From: Sporosarcina cyprini | Lineage (GTDB): Bacteria > Bacillota > Bacilli > Bacillales_A > Planococcaceae | DNA length: 64,000 bases | Direction: 5' to 3' | Assembly (NCBI RefSeq): GCF_022048975.1 | Contig: NZ_JAKMHX010000030.1 | Span: 310,001 to 374,000 of the forward strand | In this document: in pieces, positions 54,338-64,000 of the stretch | Layout of the letters: each line of letters starts with the position of its first letter | Position numbering within the stretch: the stretch's first letter is position 1 | Made by a program: the position numbers and the translations under genes | The notes under the pieces: model-generated | The model's input: the letters and a program-made list of their open reading frames with translations, nothing else | Told to the model about the DNA's origin: nothing | Databases searched by the model: none

Positions 54338-54617
54338 TTCCAAATCCCCCTTCTATTACATTCCAAACAGGAACTTGCTTTCTATCTCTCTATAATATAA
54401 TAAAAGACAAAAATCGCCAGAAAGGCCAAATGCGGCAGTCGTTTCCTGAGCATTTGACCGACAGGAGGGATCATTCCCTCCTTTCCTTCTCATGGTGCCG
54501 GCTAAAGCTGCCACTGCAAGCATGTCGCCTATTCTAGCGATTTTCATAATTCCGGGTTATGGAGAACCTTTACAAGCTCATCCTGCCGTCAAAGAACAAT
54601 GTCCGGACAAGCCGTCA

Positions 54618-55805
54618 TTATTCGAGGAAGTCTTTCAAGCGTTTGCTTCTGGAAGGATGGCGAAGCTTGCGCAACGCTTTCGCCTCAATTTGACGAATCC
54701 GTTCACGCGTTACTCCAAAGACTTTACCAACCTCTTCTAAAGTGCGGGTCCGTCCGTCATCTAATCCAAAACGCAGACGAAGTACATTTTCCTCTCTGTC
54801 TGTCAATGTATCCAGGACATCTTCCAACTGTTCCTTTAACAGCTCATATGCAGCGTGATCAGACGGAGATTGTGCTTCCGAATCTTCAATGAAGTCACCG
54901 AGGTGGGAATCATCCTCTTCCCCGATTGGTGTTTCAAGCGAAACAGGTTCTTGAGCGATTTTCAAGATTTCACGAACTTTGTCAGCAGATAAATCCATCT
55001 CTTCACCGATTTCCTCTGGAGATGGCTCCCGACCTAGGTCTTGCAACAGTTGACGCTGGACACGGATCAACTTGTTGATCGTTTCCACCATGTGAACAGG
55101 AATACGGATTGTACGCGCCTGATCGGCAATTGCCCGAGTAATCGCCTGACGAATCCACCATGTCGCATACGTACTGAATTTAAAGCCTTTTGTATGGTCA
55201 AATTTCTCAACAGCTTTAATAAGACCCATATTTCCTTCCTGAATCAAATCAAGGAACAGCATGCCGCGTCCAACATACCGTTTTGCAATACTGACGACGA
55301 GCCGCAAGTTGGCTTCCGCCAGTTTCTTTTTAGCGTTCTCACCTTTTTCAACGATTTCAAGGAGTTCTGCATCCGGCTGGTCCATGGAAGCAAGCTTTTC
55401 TTCAGCTTCAACACCTTCCTGAATAGCGACGGCCAATTTGACCTCTTCGTTTCCAGTTAGTAGATCGACACGGCCGATTTCTTTTAAATACATGCGGACC
55501 GGGTCATTAATTTTAACGCCAGGCGGCACACTTAGATCGTTCAGATCGAATTGTTCATCGTCCGCGACACCTTTTTCCACTTCTTCTTCCTCATCGTCTT
55601 TACGGTCCATTTCGATGCCTTGCGCTTCGATTTGATCAAGAAATTCTTCGAACTGATCTGGCTCCATTTCAAAGACGGATAATTTATCCGTCACTTCCTC
55701 CAACGTCAATTCACCATTCTTCTTACCTGTTTCCAATAAACTTGCTTTCACTTCATCCAACGTCATATCGTTTTCCATCTCTCCAGCTCGCTCTTTTTTT
55801 TCCAT
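54618..55805 (-). CDS. sigA: RNA polymerase primary sigma factor
   Basis: Housekeeping sigma factor, 395 residues. Region 1.1 is acidic (about 1-95), region 1.2 [11 protein letters not shown], region 2 with [21 protein letters not shown] and [20 protein letters not shown], region 3 and region 4 with the -35-recognition helix [24 protein letters not shown] 55805 with AAGGAGGA. Downstream of dnaG as in B. subtilis. No clear intrinsic terminator follows; a GGAGGGA/TCCCTCC hairpin at 54465-54486 lacks a T-tract on this strand. Confidence 0.98.
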   Translation of the reverse strand: MEKKERAGEMENDMTLDEVKASLLETGKKNGELTLEEVTDKLSVFEMEPDQFEEFLDQIEAQGIEMDRKDDEEEEVEKGVADDEQFDLNDLSVPPGVKINDPVRMYLKEIGRVDLLTGNEEVKLAVAIQEGVEAEEKLASMDQPDAELLEIVEKGENAKKKLAEANLRLVVSIAKRYVGRGMLFLDLIQEGNMGLIKAVEKFDHTKGFKFSTYATWWIRQAITRAIADQARTIRIPVHMVETINKLIRVQRQLLQDLGREPSPEEIGEEMDLSADKVREILKIAQEPVSLETPIGEEDDSHLGDFIEDSEAQSPSDHAAYELLKEQLEDVLDTLTDREENVLRLRFGLDDGRTRTLEEVGKVFGVTRERIRQIEAKALRKLRHPSRSKRLKDFLE

Positions 55806-55840
55806 AATACCCGTTCCTCCTTAATACACCGGAATCTGGC

Positions 55841-57655
55841 CTACAATGCCGATAATGATTTCCGGAGCTGTATAATATCCCTGGCCAGCTCCAGCGCCCG
55901 GGTATGATCATTCATTTTTTCCGCTTCTTTTGATTGATGCAGCATTTCATCTATTTTTCGGATGACCCGTTGTTTTTCCAGATGTTGAATGCAATCTGTG
56001 ACTTCCTGATCTGCATGGTCGGGATCGCGTTCCATCATTGCTGCTTCCATCACAATTTTACGCATTTCCCTGTCTTCCAATGATTCAGCGAACCGATTAA
56101 AATCCGGAGTGCTATATTGTTCATAAAAACCGGCCAGCCTCACGAATACGGCATTGTATTCATCACGGATGAATAGCTCGCTGCCTTCCGCTCGCAGCCG
56201 ATCAAATATGACTCCGTCGTTTAGCAGGTGTGCTAGCAAAATCCGTTCTGCCCGATCAGCGCCTGACACTTTTTTGGACTTCAACATCGGCATCTGCTGC
56301 ATACCGCCGGTAGATTGCTCCTGTTTTTCTTCCTTCGCCATTTTGCCGACTTTTTTCATCAGCTGCTCGTTCAATGCCTGTTCAGAAACACCCGTTTCTG
56401 TTGCCATTTGCCGGACGAGGAGATCTCTCTCGATCGGTGATACCTTGGCAGCCAGTTCGTCCAAAACTTCGTGGATATATTGCAAGACGTCATTTTCATG
56501 TGTCAGGTTCTTTCCACGTTTGGCATACGCTAAAATAAACGACATATACGTATGGGGACTTCCAAGGATCTTTTCACGGAACGCTTCGCCACCGTGTGTT
56601 GAAATATATTCATCCGGATCCATCTTCCCAGGAAGCAGTGCTATTTGGACGGAAAGCCCCTTCTGCGCAGCCAGGTTGGCAAACCGCTTGGCTGCCTCCC
56701 ATCCTGCATTGTCTCCATCACAGCAAATCATCAGCTGGTTGGCAATGCGTTTCAGTTTCAGAAGATGCATTTCCGACAGAGACGTACCCATGACCGCGAC
56801 ACTGTTCATCACGCCGGCCCGTTCTGCAGCTATAGTATCCATGAAACCTTCAAATAGTATTACTTTACCCGTTTTCCGAACATTAAGACGAGCTCGATGA
56901 AAATTATATAGTAATTTGCTCTTTTCAAAGATAGGAGTTTCCGGACTGTTCAAGTATTTGGCCTCATCTTTTGAATTAGAGAGGATCCTGCCGGAAAAAC
57001 CGACGACATTCCCATTATCGTCATGTAACGGGAACATAATACGTCCTCGAAACCTGTCAAAATAGCCTGTCCCATCATTTTTCATAATACAGAGGCCGGC
57101 TTGCTCCATTTCCTTCATATCAAATTTCTTACGGATGAGAAGATTCGTCAAAGTCTCCCTGTCTTCCAGCGACCACCCGATTCCATACTGTTCGATATGC
57201 TCCCGTGAAAATCCTCTTTCCTGCAAATATTGTAATGCTTTTTCCCCCTCTACAGTATTAAGTAGTATATGACTATAGAAGTTTGCTGCAAGTGCGAGGG
57301 CTTCCTTCATCGAATGATGCTCATTTTTTGAAGAGCTTGCAGCATGTACTGACGGGACATCTACTTCAATGCCTGCCCGGTCAGCCAGCTTGGATACTGC
57401 TTCGGTGAAAGAAGTGTTTTCAATGTCCATGACGAATGTGATTGCATTTCCGCTCGCTCCGCAGCCGAAACAATGAAACAGATTCTTGTCTTCGGAAACT
57501 GAGAATGAAGGGGTGCTCTCACCATGGAATGGACAAAGCCCGAACCAATTTCTCCCTCTCTTCGTCAGTTGGACGTACTCGCCGATCAAATCAACGATAT
57601 CAGTCTTTGAGCGTACTTCCTCGATCGTTTCCTCTGGTATTTTAGTCATTTCCAT
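55841..57655 (-). CDS. dnaG: DNA primase
   Basis: Synthesises RNA primers for replication. 604 residues: N-terminal CHC2 zinc finger with C41, H44, C64, C67 (CPFHGEST, HCFGCGASG), RNA-polymerase domain with TOPRIM motifs ILFEGFMDTIAAERAG and CDGDNAGWEAAKRF, and a C-terminal helicase-binding domain. ATG 57655 has GAGGG eight bases upstream. The yqxD gene that precedes dnaG in B. subtilis is absent; 285 bases without a gene separate dnaG from ppsR. Confidence 0.96.
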   Translation of the reverse strand: MEMTKIPEETIEEVRSKTDIVDLIGEYVQLTKRGRNWFGLCPFHGESTPSFSVSEDKNLFHCFGCGASGNAITFVMDIENTSFTEAVSKLADRAGIEVDVPSVHAASSSKNEHHSMKEALALAANFYSHILLNTVEGEKALQYLQERGFSREHIEQYGIGWSLEDRETLTNLLIRKKFDMKEMEQAGLCIMKNDGTGYFDRFRGRIMFPLHDDNGNVVGFSGRILSNSKDEAKYLNSPETPIFEKSKLLYNFHRARLNVRKTGKVILFEGFMDTIAAERAGVMNSVAVMGTSLSEMHLLKLKRIANQLMICCDGDNAGWEAAKRFANLAAQKGLSVQIALLPGKMDPDEYISTHGGEAFREKILGSPHTYMSFILAYAKRGKNLTHENDVLQYIHEVLDELAAKVSPIERDLLVRQMATETGVSEQALNEQLMKKVGKMAKEEKQEQSTGGMQQMPMLKSKKVSGADRAERILLAHLLNDGVIFDRLRAEGSELFIRDEYNAVFVRLAGFYEQYSTPDFNRFAESLEDREMRKIVMEAAMMERDPDHADQEVTDCIQHLEKQRVIRKIDEMLHQSKEAEKMNDHTRALELARDIIQLRKSLSAL

Positions 57656-57884
57656 CACCGTTTCCCTCTATCTACTTGATTTCGAGATAGATTTCAAAAA
57701 TCCTGCTTATTCGACAAAAAAATATTATGTTTTCCATAGGTTTAGCCAAGTTTCTAAAAATCAAGTCCATCACAAACGGCTAATTTGCCGCCATGTTAAA
57801 TGAGACCGGGGAAAACCGGCCTTCAGATGGATAACTATATCATTTTTGAAAGCTAGCCGCAAAACAATATTGTACACAATCCAC

Positions 57885-57926
57885 AAAAGAAGAACCAACC
57901 ATTTTGCCTAGGCGGTCCTTCTTTTT
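57885..57926 (-). terminator. Terminator after ppsR
   Basis: Minus strand AAGAAGGACCGCC region pairs with GGTTCTTCTT; T-rich tail. Lies between ppsR and dnaG in a 285-base gap that shows no gene. Confidence 0.65.
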
Positions 57927-57940
57927 AGTATTCATTCAAT

Positions 57941-58756
57941 TTACTCGACTTTATTCGCACAATCGTGCAAAATAACATTCGCTGTTTCTTCCACTGCACG
58001 GTTTGTTACATCAATGACCTTACAGCCGATTTTGGCTACTACTTTATTGAAATGATCGATTTCTCGTTTAATCCGTTCAATTTGTGCATAATTTGCATCA
58101 TCTTTCAAACCAAGAGTAATCAGGCGTTCTTTTCGGATCGAATTCAATTTTTCCGGTGAAATGACGAGTCCGTAGCATTTAGATGGGTCGATCCGGTATA
58201 ATTCTTCAGGCGGATCCACTTCAGGCACCAAAGGGACATTTGCCACTTTGAACGTCCTATGAGCCAAATATTGAGAGAGAGGGGTTTTGGATGTTCGCGA
58301 TACGCCAACTAAAACGATATCCGCTTTCAAGATGCCCCGCGGATCTCTTCCATCGTCATATTTCACAGCAAATTCGATCGCCTCTATTTTTTTGAAGTAG
58401 TCCTCATCCAATTGACGGACGAGTCCAGGTTCTTCAAATGGCCTTTCGCTAAGCTCCTCCTCGATCTTGTCGACAATTGGACCAAGCAAGTCAATGCACT
58501 TCAAGCCATTTTCCCTGCACTCCTGCTTAAGCCGCTGCCTCATGCAGCTTTTCACCAATGTGTAAATGATAATGGCATTTTGTTTTTTGGCCAAATAGGC
58601 AATTTCGCGTAACTGCGATTCATCTTCCACGTGTGAAAACCGCTTCATCGATACCGTTTCAAGATCATGCCTGAACTGGCTTGCTGCCGCCTTGGCGACA
58701 AGATCTGCCGTCTCGCCGACCGAATCGGAAACGATGAACAAAGTTAGTTTACTCAT
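57941..58756 (-). CDS. ppsR: PEP synthetase/PPDK regulatory kinase-phosphorylase (DUF299, YqfL)
   Basis: 271-residue DUF299 protein that phosphorylates and dephosphorylates pyruvate phosphate dikinase or PEP synthase in other bacteria. Family signatures: [12 protein letters not shown] at the N-terminus and P-loop-like [18 protein letters not shown] [10 protein letters not shown] near 150. Follows ccpN by 24 bases; in B. subtilis YqfL works with CcpN in control of gluconeogenesis. Confidence 0.92.
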   Translation of the reverse strand: MSKLTLFIVSDSVGETADLVAKAAASQFRHDLETVSMKRFSHVEDESQLREIAYLAKKQNAIIIYTLVKSCMRQRLKQECRENGLKCIDLLGPIVDKIEEELSERPFEEPGLVRQLDEDYFKKIEAIEFAVKYDDGRDPRGILKADIVLVGVSRTSKTPLSQYLAHRTFKVANVPLVPEVDPPEELYRIDPSKCYGLVISPEKLNSIRKERLITLGLKDDANYAQIERIKREIDHFNKVVAKIGCKVIDVTNRAVEETANVILHDCANKVE

Positions 58757-58780
58757 TGGATCACTCCTAGTTCCCCATCA

Positions 58781-59410
58781 TTATAAATCATGGTCGTCGG
58801 CCAAGGACAAGAAGGCGGCGGTAATATTTGTCTTCGTGATCCTTCCCACCACTTCAAGGCCCCGCTCTCTCTCCACAATGACAGGCAATGAATCTATTTG
58901 TTGTTCAATCATCTTTTTCGCCGCATAGAGCAGCGTGTCCTGCTTTTTGCAGTATGTAATGTTCGGCATTCTTGTCATAATGACATGCACCGGAATCTTA
59001 TCTAATTCTTTATTTCCTAAGCTTGTGCGCAGCAAATCTTTCCGCGATAGAACACCAGATAAATGGGAATCTTTATCAATTACGAATAGCGTCCCGACAT
59101 CCTCTAAAAACATTTGGCAGATGGCATCGTATACGGAAATGTTTTCGGCCACAACGACAGGCATTGATTGGAAATCGCCTACTTTCATGCCAATCATCCC
59201 ATCGCCGACAGATTGGGCAGGCTTTTTGCCAGAATAGAAATAACCGACTCTCGGCCTTGCGTCCAAATATCCTGCCATTGTCAATATGGCAAGGTCCGGA
59301 CGGATGGTTGCCCGTGCCAAGTTCAGTCTTTCTGCAATCTGCTCCCCGGTGATCGGTCCATCCGATTGGACGATCTCTAGTATCTCGTTCTGGCGCTTAT
59401 TCAGTTCCAA
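58781..59410 (-). CDS. ccpN: Catabolite control protein N (HTH plus two CBS domains)
   Basis: 209-residue repressor of gluconeogenic genes. N-terminal winged HTH (ELNKRQNEILEIVQSDGPITGEQIA, split here) with RATIRPDLAILTMAGYLDARPRVGYFY, then two CBS domains (about 80-135 and 145-205) that sense adenine nucleotides. TTG start at 59410 with GGCGGTG upstream. Transcribed with ppsR and divergent from the glyS T-box. Confidence 0.93.
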   Translation of the reverse strand: MELNKRQNEILEIVQSDGPITGEQIAERLNLARATIRPDLAILTMAGYLDARPRVGYFYSGKKPAQSVGDGMIGMKVGDFQSMPVVVAENISVYDAICQMFLEDVGTLFVIDKDSHLSGVLSRKDLLRTSLGNKELDKIPVHVIMTRMPNITYCKKQDTLLYAAKKMIEQQIDSLPVIVERERGLEVVGRITKTNITAAFLSLADDHDL

Positions 59411-59528
59411 TATGAATCACCGCCCTACGCGTTCATTTGTATATACCTGACTAGTATAGCATTTCCCCAACAGAATTCCTATCACTCCGAGTGAAAACGG
59501 AGTGCGTGAAAGAAAAACGATGAAACGA

Positions 59529-59557
59529 TTGCCTGTCTGCACAAACCGTGCTACACT
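59529..59557 (+). promoter_or_regulatory. Sigma-A promoter of the glyS leader
   Basis: TTGCCT (59529-59534), 17-base spacer, TACACT (59552-59557). The T-box leader begins a few bases later. Confidence 0.72.
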
Positions 59558-59565
59558 TGTACTCA

Positions 59566-59768
59566 TAATCCATAGGTGAAGAAAGGTCAATAAGTAATGC
59601 CACACGAAGCGAACGGGGATGGTGAAAGCCCGTAATCGGCATGAAACGGCAGCCTGGAGCCAAGAACGTGAACGAAAGAGGGCTTTTTTGAGCCAATCGG
59701 GGTGGAACCGCGGGTCTACGCACTCGTCCCCGGACAATTACTGTCCGGGGATGGGTGCGTTTTTTGCG
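59566..59768 (+). ncRNA. Glycine T-box leader upstream of glyS
   Basis: Stem I carries GGGGATGGTGAAAGCCC (AG-bulge/distal loop words) and a GGC codon in TAATCGGCATGAA as the likely glycine specifier. The T-box sequence GGTGGAACCGCGG lies at 59701-59713. It is followed by a strong terminator: CGCACTCGTCCCCGGAC pairs with GTCCGGGGATGGGTGCG and ends in TTTTTT (59719-59766). Uncharged tRNA-Gly is expected to open the antiterminator and allow glyS transcription. Confidence 0.93.
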
Positions 59769-59924
59769 TTTTACCAAACATCCCAATGGCATGAATACTT
59801 TTTTGTTCACAGGCTCCTGCCAGCCAGCCTTCCCATTCATAATCGCTGAATGGATTGAAGCGGGACGATGTAAGATGCACCGCAGGAGGTTGAAAGGCAT
59901 AAATAAGAATTGGAGGGATTTGCA

Positions 59925-61304
59925 ATGTTATCAATGGATCAAATTGTCAACTTAGCAAAACAGAGAGGATTCGTCTTCCCAGGGTCTGAAATTTATGGCG
60001 GTCTGGCGAATACATGGGATTACGGCCCGCTTGGGATTGAACTGAAAAACAATGTCAAGAAGGCATGGTGGCAAAAGTTTGTCCAAGAATCCAAATACAA
60101 TGTTGGATTGGACGCGGCCATCCTGATGAATCCTAAAGTGTGGGAAGCGTCCGGCCATATCGGGAATTTCAATGACCCGATGATTGACTGCAAGAAATGT
60201 AAAACACGCCACCGTGCGGATAAGTTAATTGAAGACGCACTTGATGCAAAAGGCATTGAGATGGTTGTCGATGGCCTTCCATTTGAAAAGATGGAGGAGT
60301 TGATTGCGGAACATCATATCGTCTGCCCGACATGCGGTGAGATGGATTATACAGGCATCCGCCAATTCAACTTAATGTTCAAAACATCTCAAGGCGTGAC
60401 GGATTCGTCTGCTAATGAAATCTTCCTCCGCCCGGAAACGGCGCAAGGGATTTTCGTCAACTTCAAAAACGTACAGCGGTCTATGCGTAAGAAAATGCCG
60501 TTCGGGATTGCCCAGATCGGTAAAAGTTTCCGTAATGAAATCACACCAGGCAACTTCACGTTCCGTACTCGTGAATTCGAACAAATGGAACTGGAATTCT
60601 TCTGCAAGCCTGGCGAAGATATGAACTGGTATGAATACTGGCGTGAATTCTGTAAGAATTGGCTGCTTGACCTCGGGCTAAGCGACGAAAACGTCAGACT
60701 GCGCGAGCATAGCGAAGATGAACTCTCCCACTACTCGAAAGGAACGGTAGATATTGAATTCAAGTTTCCGTTCGGCTGGGGTGAGCTATGGGGTATTGCG
60801 AACCGGACAGACTTCGATTTGAAGCGCCATATGGAGCATTCAGGCGAGGATTTCCATTATCAGGATCCCGTCACAAACGAAAAATTCGTGCCATATTGCA
60901 TCGAACCTTCTGTTGGTGCAGATCGTGTGACACTTGCATTCCTTTGCAACGCTTACGATGAAGAACAGCTTGAGGGCGACGATGTGCGGACAGTGCTACG
61001 CTTCCATCCGGCTCTGGCACCTGTCAAAGCGGCAGTTCTCCCATTATCCAAAAAGCTCGCGGAAAGTGCGGAAGAAGTTTACGCAGAACTCAGCAAACAT
61101 TTTGCAGTTCAATACGATGACTCCCAATCCATCGGAAGACGGTACCGCCGCCAAGATGAAATCGGTACACCATTCTGCATCACATACGATTTTGATTCGG
61201 AAGAAGATCGCCAAGTAACAGTGCGTCATCGTGATTCCATGGAACAAGTGCGTATGCCGATCAGCGATGTGAAGGATTATATCGAGGAACGCTTGAAATT
61301 CTAA
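59925..61304 (+). CDS. glyS: Glycyl-tRNA synthetase, single-chain (alpha2) type
   Basis: Class II aminoacyl-tRNA synthetase of the eukaryote-like type, 459 residues, not the two-gene glyQ/glyS type of B. subtilis. Motifs: [22 protein letters not shown] at the N-terminus (residues 13-34), zinc-like CKKCKTRH and CPTCG, motif 2 [21 protein letters not shown], motif 3 [14 protein letters not shown], and an anticodon-binding domain at the C-terminus. ATG 59925 follows GGAGGG by seven bases. Controlled by the T-box directly upstream. Confidence 0.95.
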   Translation: MLSMDQIVNLAKQRGFVFPGSEIYGGLANTWDYGPLGIELKNNVKKAWWQKFVQESKYNVGLDAAILMNPKVWEASGHIGNFNDPMIDCKKCKTRHRADKLIEDALDAKGIEMVVDGLPFEKMEELIAEHHIVCPTCGEMDYTGIRQFNLMFKTSQGVTDSSANEIFLRPETAQGIFVNFKNVQRSMRKKMPFGIAQIGKSFRNEITPGNFTFRTREFEQMELEFFCKPGEDMNWYEYWREFCKNWLLDLGLSDENVRLREHSEDELSHYSKGTVDIEFKFPFGWGELWGIANRTDFDLKRHMEHSGEDFHYQDPVTNEKFVPYCIEPSVGADRVTLAFLCNAYDEEQLEGDDVRTVLRFHPALAPVKAAVLPLSKKLAESAEEVYAELSKHFAVQYDDSQSIGRRYRRQDEIGTPFCITYDFDSEEDRQVTVRHRDSMEQVRMPISDVKDYIEERLKF

Positions 61305-61376
61305 TCAAATACAATCAGCCTATGCGGTGATCGGTATTCATTAGAATCCAATCGCCGCTAGAAACTCTTAACAAAA

Positions 61377-61429
61377 ACAACCGGAAACGGAAGGTTACTC
61401 ACCCTCCGTCTCCGGTTGTTCTTTTTTTT
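61377..61429 (+). terminator. Terminator of glyS overlapping the recO 3' end
   Basis: ACAACCGGAAACGGAAGG pairs with CCTCCGTCTCCGGTTGT, followed by TTTTTTT. The recO stop lies within the loop region. Confidence 0.82.
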
Positions 61430-62183
61430 CAGGCAGGACGCCCGGCATCCGCTCCAGCTGGTCCAAAAAATATCTCGACTTCAACCGGATGCCGACCTGC
61501 TCGTCATAGATCGTTCGTACAATCTTTTTCATAAACTGCTTCGTCGGCTTTTTCAATTTCAACGATCCGACCTGCTCAATCGGGACCGTGTAAAATGTGC
61601 GGATCAGACGCAGTTGCGTCGGAGAAAGCCGTACGATATACGGATCGATATGAAAACAGCGGTGGCAGAGAAATCCGATTTCCTGAAAGGAAAAAGCAAA
61701 TTCCCCTTCCGTCGCCCCGCAATTGGCGCATTGATGTACGGTTGGATAGACACCTGCAACGGGCAGCATTTTCCACTCCACAAAAAGTGAAATCGCTTCT
61801 GGGTCATATTCCTCATTGATCGCATGCAGCGCTTCATACAGCAGGCCGTAGACATTACGCGTGGCCTCGCGGTCCTCTGTCAATTTATCGATAAGCTCCA
61901 CGATATAACTGGCGTATGCAGTCGCTTCCAGATCCTCTCGGATGAACCGCATCGAATCGATCGTTTCCCCTTGCTCCAGCGAACCCATCCCTTTTCCGGT
62001 CCTAATTAGAAAAGAGCCATGCGTGAAATTCTGGGTAATGGCGGACAAACGGCTGGCAGGCTTTTTCGCACCGCGGGCCATGGCAGTCAATTTCCCCGCT
62101 TCCTTCGTAAAAATAGTCACGATTTTATTGGCCTCGCCATATGGAATGCTTTTCAGAATGATTCCTTCCCACTTGTTCAGCAA
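61395..62183 (-). CDS. recO: DNA repair protein RecO
   Basis: Loads RecA with RecR in recombinational repair. 262 residues: N-terminal OB fold (LNKWEGIILKSIPYGEANKIVTIFT), helical core, and a zinc finger with CANCG and FLCHRC. TTG at 62183 is eight bases from AAAGGAG and gives the usual MLxK start; the ATG at 62189 sits only two bases from that site but cannot be excluded. The C-terminus is charged (PEKKEQPETEGE). Confidence 0.93.
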   Translation of the reverse strand: MLNKWEGIILKSIPYGEANKIVTIFTKEAGKLTAMARGAKKPASRLSAITQNFTHGSFLIRTGKGMGSLEQGETIDSMRFIREDLEATAYASYIVELIDKLTEDREATRNVYGLLYEALHAINEEYDPEAISLFVEWKMLPVAGVYPTVHQCANCGATEGEFAFSFQEIGFLCHRCFHIDPYIVRLSPTQLRLIRTFYTVPIEQVGSLKLKKPTKQFMKKIVRTIYDEQVGIRLKSRYFLDQLERMPGVLPEKKEQPETEGE

Positions 62184-62203
62184 GGCCATCACTCCTTTAT
62201 GGT

Positions 62204-63533
<1,330 letters not shown>

Positions 63534-63887
63534 TTATGAAAACCATTTCGGGATAAAAAGAATGCAACCTATAATGGCACTGGCCACAGCATAAACTAAT
63601 ACCGCGCCAGCCGCCAAGTCCTTCGCTTGTTTTGCCAGGGGATGGTACTCTTTCGTCACGAGATCGACGGTGCGCTCGATGGCAGTATTCATCAATTCAA
63701 GCGCCAGCATTCCGCCAATCAGCATAACGACAAGGATCCATTCTGTGCGTGATAATCCAGTAAAGAGACCGCAAATGACTACAGCCAAACCGGCCGCGAC
63801 ATGGAACTTCAAGTTGCGTTCTTTCCTAACACCTGTTATGACGCCTGTCCACGCATATTGGAACGACTTAACGATAGTTCCGAGCAT
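63534..63887 (-). CDS. dgkA: Undecaprenol/diacylglycerol kinase (DgkA family)
   Basis: 117-residue small membrane kinase with three helices and the family signature ELMNTAIERTVDLV. In Gram-positives this family mainly phosphorylates undecaprenol. Six bases after the ybeY stop. Confidence 0.92.
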   Translation of the reverse strand: MLGTIVKSFQYAWTGVITGVRKERNLKFHVAAGLAVVICGLFTGLSRTEWILVVMLIGGMLALELMNTAIERTVDLVTKEYHPLAKQAKDLAAGAVLVYAVASAIIGCILFIPKWFS

Positions 63888-63893
63888 GTCTGC

Positions 63894-64000
63894 TCACCGC
63901 TCTAAGCCGAAAGATGATAAAATCTCTTTTTGCCGGCCGAACATCACTTTTTCCTCTGCCTCATTCAGATGATCATACCCAAGCAGATGCAGGAATCCAT
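63894..64000 (-). CDS. ybeY: Endoribonuclease YbeY, C-terminal fragment (runs off the window)
   Basis: The last 34 residues are visible: [20 protein letters not shown] and onward to FGLER. HxxxHxxGYDH is the zinc-binding signature of the rRNA-maturation RNase. The gene continues beyond base 64000. Upstream of dgkA in the usual Bacillales order. Confidence 0.92.
   Translation of the reverse strand, partial: GFLHLLGYDHLNEAEEKVMFGRQKEILSSFGLER

Noticed and set aside
54465..54486. Hairpin GGAGGGA/TCCCTCC as sigA terminator
   Set aside because: No T-tract follows on the sigA strand.
54356..54547. 63-codon minus-strand frame between sigA and the 53.8-kb membrane gene
   Set aside because: No ribosome site, unlikely composition, and it spans a hairpin; no family resemblance.

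Overview
The window reads as chromosomal core DNA of a low-to-moderate G+C, endospore-forming member of the Bacillales, most like a Planococcaceae/Sporosarcina-type genome. Support: a spoIIIA sporulation cluster with a sigma-E-type promoter, a complete comG competence operon, single-chain glycyl-tRNA synthetase, B12-dependent ribonucleotide reductase, and gene order that follows the Bacillus subtilis dxs-to-dgkA (yqh/yqg/yqf) region almost gene for gene. No species can be named from the sequence alone. No rRNA, tRNA, CRISPR, prophage or intact insertion sequence was seen.

Layout. 0-7.1 kb (minus): isoprenoid, exonuclease VII, folate and fatty-acid genes (dxs, ispA, xseB, xseA, folD, nusB, yqhY, accC, accB). 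7.3-10.1 kb (minus): a reduced spoIIIA operon (AC, AD, AE, mini-AF, AG, AH) that lacks spoIIIAA and spoIIIAB. 10.2-13.9 kb: efp, yqhT, aroQ, yqhR and divergent yqhQ. 14.0-14.5 kb: a nested tandem-repeat array between convergent genes. 14.6-23.5 kb: nrdJ, lipM, yqhL and the glycine-cleavage operon gcvT-gcvPA-gcvPB behind a tandem glycine riboswitch. 23.5-27.8 kb: aroK and comGA-GG. 28.0-34.5 kb: small yqg membrane proteins, an LTA synthase, a folate ligase, rpmG and an unnamed envelope gene pair. 34.6-42.6 kb: pbpA, sodA, yqgC, an Na/Pi symporter, a DUF1189 protein, ispG and yqfW. 42.6-44.7 kb: zur-znuB-znuC with a Zur box. 44.8-51.3 kb: yqfT, nfo, cshB, yqfQ, ispH, yqfO, trmK, cccA. 51.4-54.4 kb: a lineage-specific insertion (acyl-CoA dehydrogenase under a cre site, 1.1 kb of non-coding DNA with an interspersed repeat, an unrecognised membrane protein). 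54.6-64 kb: sigA, dnaG, ppsR, ccpN, T-box-controlled glyS, recO, era, cdd, dgkA and the end of ybeY.

Three isoprenoid-pathway enzymes (dxs, ispG, ispH) plus ispA are present, showing the MEP route. Glycine metabolism is controlled by two RNA devices: a glycine-sensing riboswitch on gcvT-gcvPA-gcvPB and a glycine T-box on glyS. The most unusual system is the stripped-down SpoIIIA channel: its own sigma-E promoter sits directly in front of spoIIIAC, the genes for the cytoplasmic ATPase (AA) and AB are absent from their conserved place, and AE, AF and AG are all much shorter than the B. subtilis proteins, yet every frame is open and tightly overlapped. Second is the roughly 470-bp array with 20-, 103- and 206-bp nested periods between yqhQ and nrdJ.
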